Positions 12,843 to 19,041 of a DNA stretch of 22,016 nucleotides are shown here, piece after piece. The translations under genes and the position numbers were made by a program. The notes below the pieces were generated by a model. The model made no database searches. It was not told the origin of the DNA and saw only the letters and a program-made list of their open reading frames with translations. The first letter of the stretch is position 1; each line of letters starts with the position of its first letter. Source of the DNA: an uncultured Clostridia bacterium (lineage in GTDB: Bacteria; Bacillota; Clostridia; Christensenellales; UBA1242). The DNA lies in NCBI GenBank assembly GCA_934771475.1, contig CAKVMD010000016.1:1-22016 (forward strand). Direction: 5' to 3'.

Positions 12843-13493
12843 TTAATCAAGTTTGTCTACAATAGAGCCATGTTTAAAATAAATTTTGCGTTTGCAAAGT
12901 TTATTCGCAATCCATTCTTCTGTTGTTGCAACAACAAGAGTTGTTTTTTTCTTTTGAAGAGATTTGATTAAACTTAAAACAACTTCCAATGTGGTCTCAC
13001 TGAGTCCGTCAAAAATGTTGTCGACTAACAGCAAATCAAGGTCTCTAAATGTAAGACGAATTAAAGATAAAACATACTGCTCTTCAAGCGATAAGTCTTT
13101 AACAGGTGTATCCTTGATTTTTTCAAGACTATACTCAATTATGCATTCATTTATTTTGTTTTCAATCTCACCATCTTCATATCCCCAATTTTTGAGTATA
13201 TATCGAAAGTTTTCATAAACAGACTTTTTCTCTAAAAATACTGGTTTTGCTGGGACATATCCTGCGCTCACATCATCTTTGTAACTCAATTTTTCTATTG
13301 GAATATCCTTGATATACACTTCACCTTTTGTAAGTTTTTCAAGTTTTGCTAAAATTCTCAAAAGGCTGGTTTTCCCGCTTTCATCTTGTCCTACAAATGC
13401 CACGCTTTCGCCATCTTCTATAAACATATTGATATTGTAAAGAGCATAAAACTCGCGAGTGTAACGAAGGAACATATCTTTTATTCTTATCAT
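12843..13493 (-). CDS. Degenerate ABC-type ATPase-like protein (216 aa)
   Basis: Has the size and order of an ABC nucleotide-binding domain. Walker A is intact (GQDESGKTS, 35-43). Walker B retains its Asp in LLLVD (154-158), but Asn159 replaces the catalytic Glu. The signature LSGGQ reads LSLEEQ (134-139). The Q-loop Gln is replaced (GYVPA, 78-82), and the switch His is replaced by Thr in VVATT (187-191). It could bind ATP, but hydrolysis by the usual route looks impaired. No permease gene is adjacent. AGGAG precedes the ATG by six bases. The upstream neighbour is a lipoprotein on the same strand, separated by a terminator. It might be regulatory, work as the silent half of a heterodimer, or be decaying, although the frame is intact. 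Confidence 0.75.
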   Translation of the reverse strand: MIRIKDMFLRYTREFYALYNINMFIEDGESVAFVGQDESGKTSLLRILAKLEKLTKGEVYIKDIPIEKLSYKDDVSAGYVPAKPVFLEKKSVYENFRYILKNWGYEDGEIENKINECIIEYSLEKIKDTPVKDLSLEEQYVLSLIRLTFRDLDLLLVDNIFDGLSETTLEVVLSLIKSLQKKKTTLVVATTEEWIANKLCKRKIYFKHGSIVDKLD

Positions 13494-13522
13494 AAAATTC
13501 TCCTAACATATTTTACAATAAT

Positions 13523-13559
13523 AATAAAAAAAATAAAAGCGTTTTTTGGCTTTTATTTT
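13523..13559 (-). terminator. Intrinsic terminator of the lipoprotein gene
   Basis: AAAATAAAAGC (13530-13540) and GCTTTTATTTT (13549-13559) form an 11-bp stem with an 8-base loop, followed on the minus strand by a T run. It overlaps the lipoprotein stop codon (13553-13555). Readthrough into the ABC-like gene cannot be excluded. Confidence 0.75.
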
Positions 13560-14062
13560 ATTTTTAAAGTAAATTGTGATGAAATCGGTTCACTTCCAAC
13601 TAAAATCTCGCCTGTTCTGTTAAGATTGTCTTCTTTTTGACCCGCAACAACTCTAAAAGTTATCTCACTTTTACCATCAAAATTGAAAAGATAAAATTTG
13701 GTCTTGGCATCTTTCAGGGCTTCAAACTTTTCTTCTCCCTCTTTCCCGTTTGCCTTGCATATAAGACTTGTCATTGAATACCACTCATCCATTTCAGTAA
13801 TAACAAATTCAAGTTTTGTGTTATTTTCCTCCCAAAATGTGTATGTGCCTATTTTTGAAAACTTTATTTGCACATCAGTGGCCTTGCTTTCAAGGCGCTT
13901 GTCATCTTGATATGAAATTCTTACTCCATAATTCTTACTACCTGCGCTAGTAATCTCGCTGATTGACGCGCATTTTATTTGAGTGGCGTCCTCGCAACCA
14001 ACTAAACATAAAGCAAAGCAAACTAGCGCAAAGCAAGCCACAATCTTTTTAAAAACTTTCAT
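13553..14062 (-). CDS. Putative lipoprotein of unknown function (169 aa)
   Basis: Starts at the ATG at 14062, chosen because AGAGGTG lies just upstream; an earlier in-frame codon at 14089 lacks such a site and would spoil the signal peptide. The N-terminus is basic (MKVFKK), followed by a hydrophobic stretch and the lipobox LVGC with Cys23, so it should be lipidated and held on the outer face of the membrane. The mature part is about 147 residues, with alternating polar and hydrophobic strands (YGVRISYQDD, TYTFWEENN, KFYLFNFDG, SEITFRVVAG), suggesting a beta-sandwich. No catalytic motif was recognised. It has its own extended -10 promoter and terminator, so it is probably monocistronic. Confidence 0.75.
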   Translation of the reverse strand: MKVFKKIVACFALVCFALCLVGCEDATQIKCASISEITSAGSKNYGVRISYQDDKRLESKATDVQIKFSKIGTYTFWEENNTKLEFVITEMDEWYSMTSLICKANGKEGEEKFEALKDAKTKFYLFNFDGKSEITFRVVAGQKEDNLNRTGEILVGSEPISSQFTLKIK

Positions 14063-14100
14063 AAACACCTCTTTTGAGTTTATTGCCAAAACATTAGGGT

Positions 14101-14109
14101 TTTATAACA
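14101..14109 (-). promoter_or_regulatory. Extended -10 promoter of the lipoprotein gene
   Basis: The minus strand reads TGTTATAAA at 14109-14101 (TG, one base, TATAAA). The -35 region is poor (CAATCT). The expected leader is about 30 bases. Confidence 0.4.
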
Positions 14110-14279
14110 ATTCTCTATTTAAAAGATTGTTTAATTAAGATTTAAAAAATCGCAATTTAAATTTTTCGCTAGATAACTCTTTTAAATTATGCCCATTTCA
14201 ATCTTTTTCGATTATAACCATTTCACGCCCATAAAAATATTATATTTTTTGCAAAGGTATCTTTTTAGCGTTTTTAAAT

Positions 14280-14306
14280 AAAAAAACGCGCTTTAAAACG
14301 CATTTT
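14280..14306 (-). terminator. Probable terminator after yraN
   Basis: On the minus strand AAAATGCG pairs with CGCGTTTT (one wobble) around an 8-base loop and is followed by more T. It overlaps the last codons and stop of yraN. A competing hairpin, GCGTTTTT with AAAAACGC (14268-14289), overlaps it. Confidence 0.5.
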
Positions 14307-14637
14307 CTATATGATTTATTTCATCGTCTAAGACTTCAATAACATCAAACCTACAAGGATAATCAGTTAATTTGTTCTTTAAAAGGTATTCTTCTGCCAC
14401 TTTACGGATTTTCCACTGTTTATGGCTATTGACCGCTTCGCTAGGGCGTCCAAATTCTGCACTTTCCCTCGTTTTCACTTCAATGAAAACGATTTGTTCC
14501 TTTTTCTGAGCAATAATATCAATTTCACCCATTTTAGAGCGAAAATTGGTCTCCAATATCCTAAATTTATTCTTTTTAAGGTGATTTTGAGCGATTATTT
14601 CGCCTTTATCCCCTGTTATTTTATTAAAAAATTTCAT
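14293..14637 (-). CDS. yraN: YraN/UPF0102 family nuclease-like protein (114 aa)
   Basis: A small restriction-endonuclease-like fold protein, widespread but poorly characterised, possibly involved in DNA or Holliday-junction processing. The motif pattern is complete: GEIIAQNHLKKNKFRILETNFR, then GEIDIIAQ and FIEVKTR, giving the Glu/Asp and Glu-x-Lys residues of the PD-(D/E)XK core at about residues 38-54. Length is typical. Its ATG overlaps the rbgA stop codon (TAATG), so translation is coupled; the nearest ribosome site (AGGAAGG) is rather distant. In related genomes rnhB commonly lies between rbgA and yraN. It is absent here. Confidence 0.9.
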   Translation of the reverse strand: MKFFNKITGDKGEIIAQNHLKKNKFRILETNFRSKMGEIDIIAQKKEQIVFIEVKTRESAEFGRPSEAVNSHKQWKIRKVAEEYLLKNKLTDYPCRFDVIEVLDDEINHIENAF

Positions 14638-15452
14638 TAATCGAGTGTTATCCTTCCTATTTTACCCTTTCTAAAATCATCTATAACTGCGCTTGCGGTG
14701 CGTTCAAGGTCATATTCTTCTTTTGAAATGATATATCCTCGCTTTTTGGCTATCCCATCAAGCGTCAAGTCTTCTCCATATCTATTTTGCAATAAGTTTG
14801 GATACTTTTCATCAATCATTTTTATAAGCGCCTCGGCTACCTCGCACTGGTCTGCAATTATTTCATCTTTAATGCTTCCGACAAACAAAAGTTTTAAGGC
14901 GACAGACTGATTTTCAAGGTTTGGATAGAGTGTGCCCGGTGTGTCGCATAATTCAACATTATCACCGATATTTAGCCACTGAGCAGTTTTTGTAACCCCC
15001 GGTCTATTCCCAGTAACCGCTTTTGCCTTGCCACAAAGGTTGTTTACAAGTGTGCTCTTGCCTGAATTTGGCACGCCAATAACTATTGCTCTCACAAGAG
15101 TGCGGATACCTTTTGCTTTAAATTTTTCTATTTTATCTTTTGCTAAAGAATTGATTTTTTGCTTTATAACCTTACTTGAACCAGACATGGTCGAATTTAC
15201 GAGGCAATAATCACTTTTATCACTTTTAAAATCTTTTGCAAGTGTTTTCACCCTTGCCTCATCAGCAAGGTCGGTTTTGTTAAAAACATAGAGTACTGGT
15301 TTGTTTTGCGAAAGTTTGTTTAGGCTTGGATTGATTGAAGAAATTGGTGCACGGCTATCTAGCACATACACTACAACATCAATGTTATTAAGAAGCATTT
15401 TAATTTCTTTTAAGGCTTTGGTCATGTGCCCTGGAAACCAGTTAATCTTCAT
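14637..15452 (-). CDS. rbgA: Ribosome biogenesis GTPase RbgA/YlqF (271 aa)
   Basis: A circularly permuted GTPase that helps late assembly of the 50S subunit. The permuted order is visible: NKTD (58-61, G4) comes before the P-loop GVPNSGKS (126-133, G1), then the PGVTK segment (about 151-155, G2) and DTPG (170-173, G3). The N-terminal INWFPGHMTKALKEI block is diagnostic. A C-terminal RNA-binding-like helical domain follows (about 190-271). It has an AGGAGGAG site upstream and is the first gene after a 184-base gap where rplS would normally be. It couples to yraN by one base. Confidence 0.95.
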   Translation of the reverse strand: MKINWFPGHMTKALKEIKMLLNNIDVVVYVLDSRAPISSINPSLNKLSQNKPVLYVFNKTDLADEARVKTLAKDFKSDKSDYCLVNSTMSGSSKVIKQKINSLAKDKIEKFKAKGIRTLVRAIVIGVPNSGKSTLVNNLCGKAKAVTGNRPGVTKTAQWLNIGDNVELCDTPGTLYPNLENQSVALKLLFVGSIKDEIIADQCEVAEALIKMIDEKYPNLLQNRYGEDLTLDGIAKKRGYIISKEEYDLERTASAVIDDFRKGKIGRITLD

Positions 15453-15636
15453 AATCTCCTCCTAATTTAGTTTCAGTGTGTTAAAAAAATTCAACTCTCG
15501 CCTTGCACCTGCAAGTAAGCCGAAATTGTACAAGTATTATTGTACAATTTATATTGCTTTATTGAAAGTAAGCGCCGATTGCCATCTTTCATCCTCTTTT
15601 TTTGGCAAATCAAACCCGCAATGATATCGAAATGAG
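15453..15636. other. 184-base gap in place of rplS, with palindromes
   Basis: Lies between trmD and rbgA. It is too short for ribosomal protein L19 and no L19-like reading frame is present. It contains a 6-base dyad (CTTGCA-CC-TGCAAG, 15502-15515), the long TTGTACAA palindrome (15523-15550) and imperfect direct repeats on both sides of it. A clear promoter or T-tailed terminator was not found. Confidence 0.6.
15523..15550. repeat. 11-bp inverted repeat built from two TTGTACAA palindromes
   Basis: AAATTGTACAA (15523-15533) and TTGTACAATTT (15540-15550) are exact complements around six bases. Each contains TTGTACAA, which is itself palindromic, so the two copies repeat every 14 bases in both senses. 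Imperfect direct repeats starting AAGTAAGC flank it (15513-15528 and 15566-15581). Consistent with a cooperative operator or the footprint of a small insertion; neither is proven. Confidence 0.6.
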
Positions 15637-16302
15637 TTACTCACCCATTAAGTCTGGGCGAACCTTTTTAGTTTTTTCAAGGCTTTTTTGTTTGCGCCAC
15701 TTTGCAACTTCACCATGATTGCCAGAAAGCAAAACTTCTGGGACGGTATGCCCCATAAAATCGGCTGGGCGCGTGTATTGTGGGTATTCAAGCAAGCCAT
15801 TTGAGAAACTTTCCTCTTCTAAACTCTCTTTGCTTATAACTCCATCAACATACCTAGAAATTGCGTCTACCATAACCATGGTTGGGAGTTCACCCCCAGT
15901 AAGAACATAATCGCCAATGGTAACCTCATCAGGTTGAAAAATGTCCAAAATGCGTTGGTCAATTCCCTCATAGTGTCCACAAATGAAAATGAGATGTTCT
16001 GCTGTTGAATACTCCTCTACCAAAGCAACTGAAAACTTCTTTCCGCTTGGGCTTGGAAAAATGAGGCGAGCGTTTTCGTCATAAACGCTTTTTATTGCAT
16101 CATAAAGAGGTTGAACCGCCATAAGCATTCCAGCGCCTCCGCCAAAAGGATAATCATCACATTTTTTGTGCTTATTGGTGGAAAACTCTCGAATATCAAT
16201 GATGTTGATTTCAAGTTTCCCTTCTTCCTTTGCCCTCTTTAAAATGCTGGTGTCAAGGTAAGAAAAACCTTCTGGGAAAAGTGTCAAAATGTCAATTTTC
16301 AT
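15637..16302 (-). CDS. trmD: tRNA (guanine-37-N1)-methyltransferase TrmD (221 aa)
   Basis: Methylates G37 next to the anticodon using S-adenosylmethionine, which prevents +1 frameshifting. It is a knotted SPOUT enzyme: the SAM-binding trefoil segments LIFICGHYEGIDQR, EVTIGDYVLTGGELP and LLEYPQYTRP are intact, as is the N-terminal ILTLFPEGF. The C-terminal domain (SGNHGEVAKWRKQKSLEKT) is present but ends at MGE, so the protein is somewhat shorter than the E. coli enzyme. The start overlaps the rimM stop by four bases (ATGA), and GAGGTT inside the rimM end is its ribosome site. It is the last gene of the rpsP group. Confidence 0.97.
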   Translation of the reverse strand: MKIDILTLFPEGFSYLDTSILKRAKEEGKLEINIIDIREFSTNKHKKCDDYPFGGGAGMLMAVQPLYDAIKSVYDENARLIFPSPSGKKFSVALVEEYSTAEHLIFICGHYEGIDQRILDIFQPDEVTIGDYVLTGGELPTMVMVDAISRYVDGVISKESLEEESFSNGLLEYPQYTRPADFMGHTVPEVLLSGNHGEVAKWRKQKSLEKTKKVRPDLMGE

Positions 16303-16784
16303 ATCATAACCTCTTCAAGTTTTTCTTTTCTTGCTTTTAAAAGTTCGCCATCCTTATAAAATACATCTTCTACATAAGGCACTTCATACTCTCTGCCATC
16401 TTTTTCAAGCACAAATATATCACAAGCGCCATAGTTTACGATATCGACTATTTGCCCCACCATGTCGCCTTGGTCATCATAAATAACCATTCCCACAAGG
16501 TCATCAATCAAAAAGTCATCCTCGTCCTTTAATTGTTCAAGTAGCGATTTATCTACGCAAATGTCTTTGTTTCTATAAAGTTCTGCATCATTACGAGTGT
16601 TTACTCCTTCAAACTTTACATACAAAAAGCCTTGTCTTAAAACAGCACGCTCAATTTTCATTGATTTATTGCCAACAAAACAAGTTTCTATATTATCAAA
16701 AACAGCAAGGACATTGGTGAGAGGCAATGCCTTTACCTCACCTTTGATTCCTTGCGGTTTTAAGATTTTTGCAATCTCAATCAT
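16299..16784 (-). CDS. rimM: 16S rRNA processing factor RimM (161 aa)
   Basis: Assists maturation of the 30S head and binds S19. The N-terminal domain begins with the family pattern KILKPQGIKGEVKALPLT, and the PRC-barrel C-terminal half (about 90-160) contains LVGMVIYDD, GQIVDIVNYGACDIFVLE and the EVPYVEDVFYKD strand. Length is slightly under the usual 170. The start follows the khpA stop codon with no gap (TAAATG), and GGAG within the khpA end is the ribosome site. The order khpA-rimM-trmD is the conserved one. Confidence 0.93.
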   Translation of the reverse strand: MIEIAKILKPQGIKGEVKALPLTNVLAVFDNIETCFVGNKSMKIERAVLRQGFLYVKFEGVNTRNDAELYRNKDICVDKSLLEQLKDEDDFLIDDLVGMVIYDDQGDMVGQIVDIVNYGACDIFVLEKDGREYEVPYVEDVFYKDGELLKARKEKLEEVMI

Positions 16785-17015
16785 TTATTCTCCAAACTTG
16801 ACAAAGACATTTTTGTGTTGTCTTGCTGAAATGGATTTAACGATTGCTCTGATGCTTGAAGCAACCTTTCCACCCTTGCCAATAACTCTTCCCATGTCGT
16901 CTTCATTTACAGTAACATGATAAACGGTGTCCCCGTTATCCTCTGTTTCTGTAACAACAACAGACTCCTCGTCAACAACGAGGCTTTTAACAAGGTATTC
17001 GATAAGTTCTTTCAT
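16785..17015 (-). CDS. khpA: KH-domain RNA-binding protein KhpA (76 aa)
   Basis: A one-domain KH protein that in Gram-positive bacteria pairs with KhpB (EloR/Jag) and binds RNA, influencing cell elongation and division. The KH loop GKGG (46-49), in the block MGRVIGKGGKVASSIRAIV, is intact. Length matches YlqC/KhpA proteins. It lies between rpsP and rimM, its usual place. AAGGAGAG precedes the ATG, and its end carries the ribosome site of rimM. Confidence 0.92.
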   Translation of the reverse strand: MKELIEYLVKSLVVDEESVVVTETEDNGDTVYHVTVNEDDMGRVIGKGGKVASSIRAIVKSISARQHKNVFVKFGE

Positions 17016-17035
17016 AAACTTCTCTCCTTAATTTA

Positions 17036-17284
17036 CTATTTTTCAATAACGCCACTCTTTACAAGAATTTGTTTTGCTGTATCTGTTGGTGTAGCGCCAT
17101 TTTTGAGCCAAGTTTGTGCTTTTTCAGCGTCAATTTTGATTTCAGCTGGGTCAGTGAGTGGGTTGTAAGTTCCGATAATGTCGATGAACTTTCCATCTCT
17201 TGGTGCTCTTGAATCAGCAACAACTACTCTGTAAAATGGTGATTTTTTATCACCTTTTCTTGTAAGTCTAATTTTAACTGCCAT
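17036..17284 (-). CDS. rpsP: 30S ribosomal protein S16 (82 aa)
   Basis: Structural protein of the small subunit. The family opening AVKIRLTRKGDKKSPFYRVVVADSR, then DGKFIDIIGTYNP and the helix EKAQTWLKNGATPTDTAKQIL, identify it. The frame is open 23 codons further (to 17353), but that extension overlaps the promoter, and AAGGAGG precedes the ATG at 17284. First gene of the rpsP-khpA-rimM-trmD run, with its own promoter just after ffh, so it can be expressed apart from ffh. Confidence 0.97.
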   Translation of the reverse strand: MAVKIRLTRKGDKKSPFYRVVVADSRAPRDGKFIDIIGTYNPLTDPAEIKIDAEKAQTWLKNGATPTDTAKQILVKSGVIEK

Positions 17285-17334
17285 GTTTTCCTCCTTGTTA
17301 GATTTTTGCAAATGGTTTCCCTTTGCTATGTATA

Positions 17335-17351
17335 GCCCACTTAAAGTGAGC
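17335..17351. repeat. Dyad over the rpsP transcription start
   Basis: GCCCACTT and AAGTGAGC form a near-perfect inverted repeat (one C-A mismatch, a G-U pair in RNA) directly downstream of the rpsP -10 box. It could be an operator or, if included in the transcript, a 5' hairpin. Confidence 0.35.
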
Positions 17352-17360
17352 ATTATACCA
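17352..17360 (-). promoter_or_regulatory. Extended -10 promoter of rpsP
   Basis: The minus strand reads TGG-TATAAT (TATAAT at 17357-17352), only a few bases beyond the ffh stop codon (17363-17365). The -35 region is poor, so the TG extension would have to compensate. Confidence 0.6.
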
Positions 17361-17362
17361 AA

Positions 17363-18676
17363 TTAAAATAATCCGCGTTTAAATTTCCCGTTTTTAAGTT
17401 GTTTCATCATTTCTTTTGATTGTTCAAATTGTTTCAAAAGTTGATTAACTTGTTGAACGGTTGTTCCGCTTCCGTTTGCAATTCTTTGCCTTCGGCTTGC
17501 CTTGATGATTTCAGGATTGCGCCTTTCTTTTGGCGTCATAGACTGAATTATAGCCTTGTTTGTTTGCATTTGTTTTTCGTCTATGTCAAGATTTTTAATC
17601 TTGCTTCCAAGTCCGGGTATCATCCCTAAAAGGTCTTTAATGTTGCCCATTTTTTTAATGTTGTCAAGTTGGGCAAGATAGTCATCAAAAGTAAAGGAAT
17701 TTTCCCTAAACTTTTTCTCCATTTCTTTGGCTTGTTCTTCACTTACCGCCTCTTGCGCTTTTTCAATAAGAGAAAGCACATCGCCCATTCCTAGAATTCG
17801 GCTTGCAATGCGGTCTGGATAAAAAGGTTCAATATCGCCAATCTTTTCGCCAACACCCGTGAATTTGATAGGTTTTCCAGTGATTGCTTTGATTGAAAGC
17901 GCTGCTCCTCCGCGAGTATCACCATCCAGTTTAGTGAGAATAACACCTGTTATGTCAAGGTCTCGATTAAAACTCTCGGCAACGGTTACTGCATCTTGTC
18001 CGGTCATAGCGTCTACAACCAGCAATATTTCTGTTGGAACGACCTCTTTTTTGATGTTTTTGAGTTCGTTCATAAGTTCTTCATTGATATGAAGTCTGCC
18101 CGCTGTATCTATGATAACCGTGTCATAGCCTTGTTTTTTTGCATGCTCAACTGCTTGTTTTGCAGTTTTTACAGGATTTTGAGTCCCTCTTTCAAAGACC
18201 TCAGCCCCTGCCTGTTTGCCCACAACTTGAAGTTGGTTAATGGCAGCAGGACGATAAATGTCGCACGCAACTAAAAGTGGCTTTTTGCCCGATTTTTTCA
18301 AGTGCTGGGCTAGTTTTGCGCACATTGTTGTTTTGCCCGCACCTTGAAGTCCACACATCATAATGACTGTTGGTGGCGCTGGCGAAACTGCAAGTTTTTG
18401 GTTTGGACTTGACATAAGAAGAGTCATTTCATCTCTAACAATCTTTATGACTTGTTGAGATGGAGTCAAACTTTTTAAAACCTCATCGCCCACCGCTTTT
18501 TCGCTTACTTTTGCCACAAAATCTTTTGCAACCAAATAGTTTACATCGGCTTCAAGCAGTGCAATTCTGACCTCTCTCATAGCCTCTTTGATTTCAAGGC
18601 TTGTCAGTTTTCCTCGCTTTGTGAGTTTCGAGAAAATATGGTTAAATTTTTCTGCTAATGACGAAAATAACGCCAT
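17363..18676 (-). CDS. ffh: Signal recognition particle GTPase Ffh (437 aa)
   Basis: Binds signal sequences of nascent proteins together with 4.5S/SRP RNA and delivers ribosomes to FtsY at the membrane. The N domain (1-95), the G domain with GLQGAGKT (109-116), DTAGR (190-194) and TKLDGD (248-253), and the Met-rich M domain (about 300-437), with GNIKDLLGMIPG and the RNA-binding SRRQRIANGSGTTVQQVNQLL block, are all present. The C-terminus is short and basic. It starts one base after the ylxM stop; its AGGAGG site encodes the last two residues of YlxM. Confidence 0.98.
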   Translation of the reverse strand: MALFSSLAEKFNHIFSKLTKRGKLTSLEIKEAMREVRIALLEADVNYLVAKDFVAKVSEKAVGDEVLKSLTPSQQVIKIVRDEMTLLMSSPNQKLAVSPAPPTVIMMCGLQGAGKTTMCAKLAQHLKKSGKKPLLVACDIYRPAAINQLQVVGKQAGAEVFERGTQNPVKTAKQAVEHAKKQGYDTVIIDTAGRLHINEELMNELKNIKKEVVPTEILLVVDAMTGQDAVTVAESFNRDLDITGVILTKLDGDTRGGAALSIKAITGKPIKFTGVGEKIGDIEPFYPDRIASRILGMGDVLSLIEKAQEAVSEEQAKEMEKKFRENSFTFDDYLAQLDNIKKMGNIKDLLGMIPGLGSKIKNLDIDEKQMQTNKAIIQSMTPKERRNPEIIKASRRQRIANGSGTTVQQVNQLLKQFEQSKEMMKQLKNGKFKRGLF

Positions 18677-18677
18677 A

Positions 18678-18959
18678 CTACCTCCTAGAAAGTTTTTGTT
18701 TGAGTTTATCGTTTTCCTCTTCTAACGCGTCAAGTTTTTTGACAAACGAAAGTTTTTCTTCAAGCCCTTTCAATTTCTTTTCGGCCTTTGACAAACTATC
18801 CTTAACGCCTTGACGACTTATTCCCAAAATTTCAGCAATTTCACTGACTGTAAGGTCATCATTGATGAACTTATCCATCACCTGCATTTGTGAAGGGCTT
18901 AAAAGTGCGCCATAAGCATCATAAAGTTTGCCTAGATAAATGTTTTCTGCTATCTTCAT
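18678..18959 (-). CDS. ylxM: YlxM/SRP-associated DNA-binding-like protein (93 aa)
   Basis: A small helix-turn-helix protein conserved next to ffh; in some Firmicutes it modulates SRP function. LYDAYGALLSPSQMQVMDKFINDDLTVSEIAEILGISRQGVKDSL is the diagnostic stretch, with the helix-turn-helix at about 37-56, followed by a coiled-coil tail (61-93). The frame extends to 19007, but that region holds the promoter; the ATG at 18959 (weak AAAGG site) matches family N-termini. The end overlaps the ffh ribosome site. An upstream inverted repeat may regulate it. Confidence 0.92.
   Translation of the reverse strand: MKIAENIYLGKLYDAYGALLSPSQMQVMDKFINDDLTVSEIAEILGISRQGVKDSLSKAEKKLKGLEEKLSFVKKLDALEEENDKLKQKLSRR
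18681..18686 (-). promoter_or_regulatory. ffh ribosome site embedded in the ylxM end
   Basis: AGGAGG on the minus strand encodes the final Arg-Arg of YlxM, followed at once by its TAG stop, one base, and the ffh ATG. Ribosome reinitiation or coupling is built into the sequence. Confidence 0.85.
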
Positions 18960-18968
18960 TTTTTGCCT

Positions 18969-18994
18969 TTTGTAAAGCATTTTTACTTTACAAA
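18969..18994. repeat. 9-bp inverted repeat between the ylxM promoter and start codon
   Basis: TTTGTAAAG (18969-18977) and CTTTACAAA (18986-18994) are perfect complements around eight bases. The predicted transcription start (about 18991) falls inside one arm, so this looks more like a DNA operator than an RNA hairpin. Confidence 0.55.
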
Positions 18995-18997
18995 TTG

Positions 18998-19026
18998 AGT
19001 ATAGCATAACATTTTTTAAAATGCAA
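18998..19026 (-). promoter_or_regulatory. Promoter of ylxM-ffh
   Basis: TTGCAT (19021-19026), exactly 17 bases, then extended -10 TGC-TATACT (TATACT at 18998-19003) on the minus strand. It lies immediately after the hemW stop codon. Confidence 0.7.
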
Positions 19027-19041
19027 GTATTTTTTTAGCAT

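Noticed and set aside
14063..14292. Hidden small gene or RNA between the lipoprotein gene and yraN
   Set aside because: Very A+T-rich, with only the lipoprotein promoter and yraN terminator recognisable; no stable GC-containing structure or coding frame.
15523..15550. Terminator of trmD
   Set aside because: The hairpin is strong, but no T run beyond the stem follows on the minus strand.
17285..17353. 23-residue extension of ribosomal protein S16
   Set aside because: S16 proteins begin at the AVKIRL segment; AAGGAGG precedes the ATG at 17284, and the extension overlaps the rpsP promoter.
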